Positions 59,401-64,000 of a stretch of DNA of 64,000 bases are shown one piece after another. The DNA comes from a virus, in IMG/VR virus record IMGVR_UViG_3300017755_000004, positions 1 through 64,000 of that record; one strand, 5' to 3'. How positions within the stretch are numbered: the stretch's first letter is position 1; each line of letters begins with the position of its first letter. The notes under the pieces are model-generated. The model ran no database searches. It was not told the DNA's origin and worked only from the letters and a program-made list of their open reading frames with translations. Position numbers and translations under genes: made by a program.

Positions 59401-62400
59401 ATATGCTGATGGTCTTAAACTAATATCAGTTTTTATGTCGTCAACAACAGCGCCTGCAACTAATAATGATGTTGAGATTACTGATAGATTTACATTTGAT
59501 GGTGGTCAAAGAGATACTCATTATGATCTTGCAAGAATTATCTTAAAACCAGGCGAGATTGCTCCAAGTAATCAATTATTAGTAGTGTATGATTACTTTG
59601 ATCATATTGGCGGTGTTGGTACAGGCTCTGCTGGTAGTGGATATTTCACCGTAGACTCTTATACTAATATTGAGTATAAAGATATTCCCAATTATGATTC
59701 ATCAGTATTTGGAAAAATTTCTTTAAGAGATGTTGTTGATTTTAGACCAAGGGTATCTGATTTTACTGGTCTTAATACCGCAACAGTTCTTCCTGGGTAT
59801 AGTGATTCAAGAACAATTGATGCTTTGAAATTTAGTGGTTTAGGATCATCTTCTGCTCCTTTGCCTATTTCTGGAACTACATTTGAGTCTAATTATGAAT
59901 TCTATTTGAATAGAATTGATTCCATTTATATTTCTAAATCTGGTAACTTTGTTGTTGCTAAGGGAACTCCTTCTCTTAATCCACAGGTTCCAGAAGAAAT
60001 TTCTGATGGAATTCTTCTTTATCATTTGAATATTCCAGCATATACTTATAAGTTATCCGATGTTACTGTCAAGAATTTTGACAACCGTCGTTATACGATG
60101 CGTGATATCGGTAAACTTGAGAAGAGAGTTGAAAAACTTGAATACTATACAGTATTAAGTCTCCTGGAGCAGGATACATTTAATACTCAAGTTAGAGACG
60201 AGTTTGGTAATGATAGGTTCAAGAATGGTATTCTTGTAGATAACTTTGAAGGACATGGAGTAGGAAATACTTCGTCTATAGATTATAAGTGTTCTATTGA
60301 TACACAAACTGGTGTTCTTAGACCAAGTTTTGCTTCTTCTCAAACTAAACTTGAGGAGAAAAATCTTACTGATCTGCAGAGAACTGCAAGTGGATATGTT
60401 AAGAAAGGTGATTTAGTCACACTTCCATTTACTGAGCAGAACACTATAACTAATCAGTATTCAACAAAAACACTTAAGTTAAACGTAGGTAAAACTTCCA
60501 AGTATTCTGGAATGATGTTGCTGCAACCTGATATTGATGAATGGAAAGATACTGTAACATCTCCTGAATTAATTGTTAATGAAAATTCAATATTTGATGT
60601 TATCAAGAATGATAACAATGTTTGGGGCAGTTTATGGAATGAATGGCAAATTTCTTGGACTGGAACTCCAACATATACTCTGAATAATTCTACCAATACT
60701 ACTACTTCACAATTTGCTGGTGATCCTAATCTAGTTATTAAAGGAAAAACTAGAACTAGAAGTAGAAATGGCACCCAGAACAGATTGTCTCCATATGGAG
60801 CATCTTCTGTAGACAGAGGTCAAAGAGCTGTTTCCACACCATATGTTCCTTACATTAGAACTAAACTTGTAAAATTTGTTGCGAAAGGTCTTGAACCTGA
60901 TACTCAACTCTATGCTTTCTTTGATGGCATTAGTGTTTCTTCATGGGTCAACCCAGATAATGTTACTAGCTTAACCACTCCATTTACTGGAAAAGCTGGT
61001 TATGCTGAAAAAGGTTTTGGTGAAAAGATCGTCACAGATGACAAAGGTAATATTAGTGGTTTCTTCTTGATTCCAAATGGATTTGCACCTAGAAAAAGTA
61101 GAAAGAGTTTGGATATGACTAACTCTCCAAGTATATTCTATGATAATGCAAGTACTAAGAGATCTTTTGTTGCTGGCAGTAAGTCATTTAGATTAACTTC
61201 TAGCAGTAGTAATTCCAGCGATTCTGGTGATGTAGCTACATTTGCAGAGGCAGTATATACTGTAAGTGGTTTCCCCAATACTTCTACTACATCAATTCAA
61301 TCCACAAGAGTTCCTTATATTAATAGAAGATCTACTTCAAATTCTGACACAGTTCAATATGTTGGAAGTTCTTTAGTCAATGTAAATCAAACTGGTTTAC
61401 TAGATCCTCTTGCACAAACTTTTAAAGTTTCTGGATTTGATGGGGGAATGTTTGTATCTAGTGTGGATTTATATTTCAAGAACAAGCAGACTCCTACTGA
61501 TGAGGAAACTGATAGACCAGTAACAGTTTATTTGGTTGACACTAATGGTGGATTACCCACCAGAAATATAATTCCATTTAGTGAATCTACACTTGAGTCC
61601 GACACTCAACTCAGAATTAAAATTAATACAGATGTTCCATCTGGTGAGACTATCCTGAAAGGTGAGACTATCAAAGGATCAGCATCAGGAGCATCAGGAA
61701 CAGTCAAATCAGATTTGACAGTTACTACAACTAACACCAGATATAATTTGATTCTTTCTAATCATAATGGTAAAGAATTTATTCCAGGTGAAGCATTTAC
61801 TGTAGAGAGAGCCCCTGCTATTTCTACAACAACATTCAATATTGATGAAGATTCTGGTATTATTGATAGAATTAAAGTAACATCATTTGGAAGTGGTTAT
61901 GCCAATGATACAACATCGGTCAACGTTTTTGGTGAAAATGGAGGAACATTTGGCGTAAATGCCACTGCTACCGCAAAAATTTATAATGGAAAAATTTATG
62001 AAGTTGAATTAACAAATAGAGGTTCAAATTATTATACCCCACCTAACGTCACAATTTCAGGAGGTGATGGTCAAGCAACAGCAACATCGTTTATTAGAAT
62101 AACTAATCCTGCTGTCAGGATGGGAATTTCAACTTCAGTTGATAGCAACACAAGGACTAGATTTAAATTTACATCACCAGTATATCTCCAAAACGATACA
62201 AAATATGCATTTGTAATCTCATCTTCATCACCGGATTATGAAATTTACAGTGCTAAAATTGGAGAGAAACTTCTTGGAAGTTCTGTTATTGCATCTGCTC
62301 AATCTAACGTTGGAGCTTTGTTCAAATCTCAGAATTCTACAGCATGGTCCGAAGATACTGCTGAAGCAATTAAATTTGATGTAAATAGATGTTTATTTCA

Positions 62401-64000
62401 AACTAACTCAAGTGCATCAATTGAATTTAGAAATGAAGATCTTGATTTTGTGAATCTTCCCGACAATCCTATTACTGTTGATAACACTGATGGATCTTCT
62501 GCATTGTTTGGTACTAACCAAAAAGTTATTCGTGTGAAACAACCAAATCATGGAATGAAAGATGGAGATTTTACTATTCTTAAGAACGTCGTAGGATCTG
62601 GAGCAAACAATTCAATCTATGGAATTCCTGTTACATTGATCAATGGATTCCACTCCGTTCAGAATACTGGTCTTGATGATTATTGTATAATGATTGATAC
62701 AACATTATGGAACGCTGCAAATGTCAATATGACTGGTAGTGGATCTGGTGGTGGTTTTAATGTTATATCTACAACAAATAAGTTGTATCAAATTGCAACT
62801 CCTCAAGTTTCAATGATGGTATTCCCATCATCATCGGTATCTCAAAATATTAAAACTGCATTCGGAAGACCAGTTGATTCTACACTAACCAACGAATATA
62901 CAATTTCACCTACGTTTAACTTAAGTCCAAATGATAATTATTATTTTGAAGAAACTAGAGTGATTGCATCATCTGTCAATGAAGTTTATCGTAATCAAGC
63001 TTCACTTTTGAATGGTAATAAGTCTATAACTTATACTATTTCATTGAGCACTGATCAAGATAATCTTTCTCCTGTTGTTGATCTTAGTCGTTGTAACTTA
63101 ATTACAGCGTCTTCACGAATGGATAATCCAAAAGGAAATGAAGATAGATTTGGTGCTATTTCACAAACATTAGTTGTACCAGTAACTTCTGATTTTACTG
63201 TATCTACAGTTTCTCCTGACGTTGTTCAAGCTGGACAATTTACTATGAGTGGTGTAACTGGCGGAACATTTATCAATACTGTTGACAGTGCTAGTAGATT
63301 AACTCAAGCTGGTTCCGGTGCATCTGGACAGGTTGTAAATGTTAATGGTGGTATACTTGAATTAATTGATATTACAGGAACATTTGTTGATGGACAACCT
63401 GTTGCTCAGGGTTCTGTAAGTGCAGTTCTTGGAGGAATAGTAATCAAAACTGGTATTGTTATCGGATGGGATTCCGGTACTGGAAATCTAAAAGTGAAAG
63501 TAATTACTGACAATCTTTTCTCTGTAAATGACCGAATTGATGATACAAATTCAGGAACTTCTCCAGTAACTACTAGACTTGTGAGCGCAGTCTCCCAAAG
63601 TAATGGATTCCTTTATGTTGACGAAACTACATTTAATAGCTCTACTGCCTCTAAGTATATTACAAAAGAGGTAAGTTTGGATAGTCCCGCAACATCTTTG
63701 GATTGTAAGTTAACAGCTAACTTGTTTAGCAATGAAAATGTCAAGGTTCTTTTCAAGATTCGTCCTGATGGAAGTTCTGATAACTTCTCTGAAATGGCGT
63801 GGCAGTATTTTAATGGTACTGGACTCTCTGATTTTAACTCAAATATTACTCCAGAACAAAGTAAATCATTGTCCCCATCAATGGAAGACATGAATTCTTA
63901 TCTGGAATATGTTTATACCGCAAATAATTTGAAACCATTCTCAGCGTTTGCGATTAAATTGGTGTTTGCTGGTACTGATCCAGCACTTGCTCCACGAGTT
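56450..64000 (+). CDS. DUF4815-like giant virion structural protein (3' truncated by window)
   Basis: The frame is open from ATG 56450 to the last base (2517 codons) without a stop, so the gene continues beyond the window. The start, MPQSTNLNKAPYFDDFDP, then FYRVLFRPGYSIQSRELTTL, is the DUF4815 beginning typical of the large cyanophage baseplate protein after gp8. Later motifs include APGAHRLKIGLTLVSR, QTFKVSGFDGGMFVSSVDLYF and, at the very end, VFAGTDPALAPRV. It may do the gp9/gp10 job of attaching fibres, but this is inferred. Confidence 0.8.
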   Translation, partial: MPQSTNLNKAPYFDDFDPNNNFYRVLFRPGYSIQSRELTTLQSILQNQVESLAKANFKQGSIVVPGELIVDRQFNFVKVSSFTNNLLITDYIGKKMTGNTSGIVATVVNATASTTTDSATLFVKYESSGDTNTSLTFIEGETITSNSAGAPTAIVGVSGNVKPTTSNAMGFGTAVSVNEGIYFINGSLVKTASQTIILEKYNNTPTYKVGFIVSEQLTTPEEELSLLDNAQGYSNFAAPGAHRLKIGLTLVSRPIDAPDQRDFVQLLQIKNGITTPVVELSNTNGLVEDILARRTFDESGNYVVKEFLLSLKESLASTDNNGVYTVSQGGSADKFVSVIEPGKAYVKGYEIETTSTRYVSIEKARDTQTQENNSISASEGSNYTVKNLLSFPDVESRSENVTGLGLVSTNANQEVVLYDRHTDTEFGDTTKNLDSNAPETDAYFIFTLSSLSATTNPVTDGGGTTTWSLSGQTGTAFAYHINESQNKAFVVCKRTSGSGAFAIGGSITIGAVTATVKSAEYVTTPFVGIGKTKSFKYLTGNSSNGAYDKDCLFRHGLFGLEYFVRIKCKDPLNFSVGKFITGQTSGARGIVEQLIADSKELILSRVVGEFSEGETLASEQDGASTPFNFIETEGTISEFKIQNFGAAYVDAADITAINIGGVNQLTTIEASNITVTNNQLRVITITDTTRAAIGKFSTAPEIQVVATTGSGAVVTPVMNYKNIVPYNSSFVRSFYGTTTGNPFAGDIASVESSFAVAGGSTFSAIEGDYFITADNLGSRPDLDLVEGDIISVIDNVGRVRKYVVKFACIDGATTTARIFVYGEILSAFTTKSIQRKRSKLSGVASNTLLYALPNKDVKTQVLDPNDTNINYTVAKEFLGNFDSNSLASVTVGTNEQFLNYSAGDYVMSNPTSGNLLDISGKVAIGANGTSINIDMSSFTGFANTPFKLIAPVRKVDTSPKTKVLKSSVESNIATGFNDPVIPLEYADGLKLISVFMSSTTAPATNNDVEITDRFTFDGGQRDTHYDLARIILKPGEIAPSNQLLVVYDYFDHIGGVGTGSAGSGYFTVDSYTNIEYKDIPNYDSSVFGKISLRDVVDFRPRVSDFTGLNTATVLPGYSDSRTIDALKFSGLGSSSAPLPISGTTFESNYEFYLNRIDSIYISKSGNFVVAKGTPSLNPQVPEEISDGILLYHLNIPAYTYKLSDVTVKNFDNRRYTMRDIGKLEKRVEKLEYYTVLSLLEQDTFNTQVRDEFGNDRFKNGILVDNFEGHGVGNTSSIDYKCSIDTQTGVLRPSFASSQTKLEEKNLTDLQRTASGYVKKGDLVTLPFTEQNTITNQYSTKTLKLNVGKTSKYSGMMLLQPDIDEWKDTVTSPELIVNENSIFDVIKNDNNVWGSLWNEWQISWTGTPTYTLNNSTNTTTSQFAGDPNLVIKGKTRTRSRNGTQNRLSPYGASSVDRGQRAVSTPYVPYIRTKLVKFVAKGLEPDTQLYAFFDGISVSSWVNPDNVTSLTTPFTGKAGYAEKGFGEKIVTDDKGNISGFFLIPNGFAPRKSRKSLDMTNSPSIFYDNASTKRSFVAGSKSFRLTSSSSNSSDSGDVATFAEAVYTVSGFPNTSTTSIQSTRVPYINRRSTSNSDTVQYVGSSLVNVNQTGLLDPLAQTFKVSGFDGGMFVSSVDLYFKNKQTPTDEETDRPVTVYLVDTNGGLPTRNIIPFSESTLESDTQLRIKINTDVPSGETILKGETIKGSASGASGTVKSDLTVTTTNTRYNLILSNHNGKEFIPGEAFTVERAPAISTTTFNIDEDSGIIDRIKVTSFGSGYANDTTSVNVFGENGGTFGVNATATAKIYNGKIYEVELTNRGSNYYTPPNVTISGGDGQATATSFIRITNPAVRMGISTSVDSNTRTRFKFTSPVYLQNDTKYAFVISSSSPDYEIYSAKIGEKLLGSSVIASAQSNVGALFKSQNSTAWSEDTAEAIKFDVNRCLFQTNSSASIEFRNEDLDFVNLPDNPITVDNTDGSSALFGTNQKVIRVKQPNHGMKDGDFTILKNVVGSGANNSIYGIPVTLINGFHSVQNTGLDDYCIMIDTTLWNAANVNMTGSGSGGGFNVISTTNKLYQIATPQVSMMVFPSSSVSQNIKTAFGRPVDSTLTNEYTISPTFNLSPNDNYYFEETRVIASSVNEVYRNQASLLNGNKSITYTISLSTDQDNLSPVVDLSRCNLITASSRMDNPKGNEDRFGAISQTLVVPVTSDFTVSTVSPDVVQAGQFTMSGVTGGTFINTVDSASRLTQAGSGASGQVVNVNGGILELIDITGTFVDGQPVAQGSVSAVLGGIVIKTGIVIGWDSGTGNLKVKVITDNLFSVNDRIDDTNSGTSPVTTRLVSAVSQSNGFLYVDETTFNSSTASKYITKEVSLDSPATSLDCKLTANLFSNENVKVLFKIRPDGSSDNFSEMAWQYFNGTGLSDFNSNITPEQSKSLSPSMEDMNSYLEYVYTANNLKPFSAFAIKLVFAGTDPALAPRV

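Overview
This window is part of a T4-like cyanobacterial myovirus genome (marine Synechococcus/Prochlorococcus type). It carries T4-family baseplate genes (gp25, gp6, a gp7-position giant, gp8, a gp27-like hub, a gp5-like hub protein and a PAAR spike tip), T4-type late promoter motifs (TATAAATA), and cyanophage auxiliary genes (speD, cobS-like, cp12, glutaredoxin, many 2OG-Fe(II) oxygenases). It has two tRNA genes, Ser-UGA and Leu-UAA. Every convincing gene is on the + strand, and genes commonly overlap by 1-20 bases.

Layout. (1) 1-10.7 kb: central baseplate/spike block, with a SleB-like cell wall hydrolase, a gp27-like hub, an 1843-aa gp5-like protein with cysteine-rich repeats and a VrlC-like repeat protein, followed by speD and two small genes. 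(2) 10.8-16.6 kb: a 1934-aa tail fibre ending in a collar/His-rich tip. (3) 16.7-21.5 kb: a CobT-like HExxH + VWA protein split by an in-frame stop, a 2OG oxygenase, a CobS/MoxR-like AAA+ ATPase and a secreted beta-barrel-like protein. (4) 21.6-34.8 kb: accessory region of small genes, with seven of the window's oxygenases lying between 19.4 and 31.0 kb, cp12, a nuclease-like gene, both tRNAs and a 480-bp non-coding structured region. (5) 34.8-42.5 kb: glutaredoxin, a structural protein, the PAAR tip, a giant Ig/Gly-rich adhesin and small genes. (6) 42.5-64 kb: gp25, gp6, a 3321-aa gp7-position protein, gp8 and a >2500-aa DUF4815-like protein cut by the window end.

Regulation. The most striking signal is a promoter architecture repeated 13 times between 16.6 and 34.1 kb. 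A box close to ACTGKCACA (K = G/T) lies 29 bp (once 28, once 30) upstream of a -10 hexamer, and a start codon usually follows 18-30 bp later. It drives cobT-like, cobS-like, oxygenase-linked, nuclease-like and small accessory genes and is not seen in front of structural genes, which instead have T4-type late motifs. I infer a phage-specific (probably early or middle) regulon read by an unidentified activator.

All calls come from reading the sequence by eye. No database search was run, and small-gene functions are mostly unknown.
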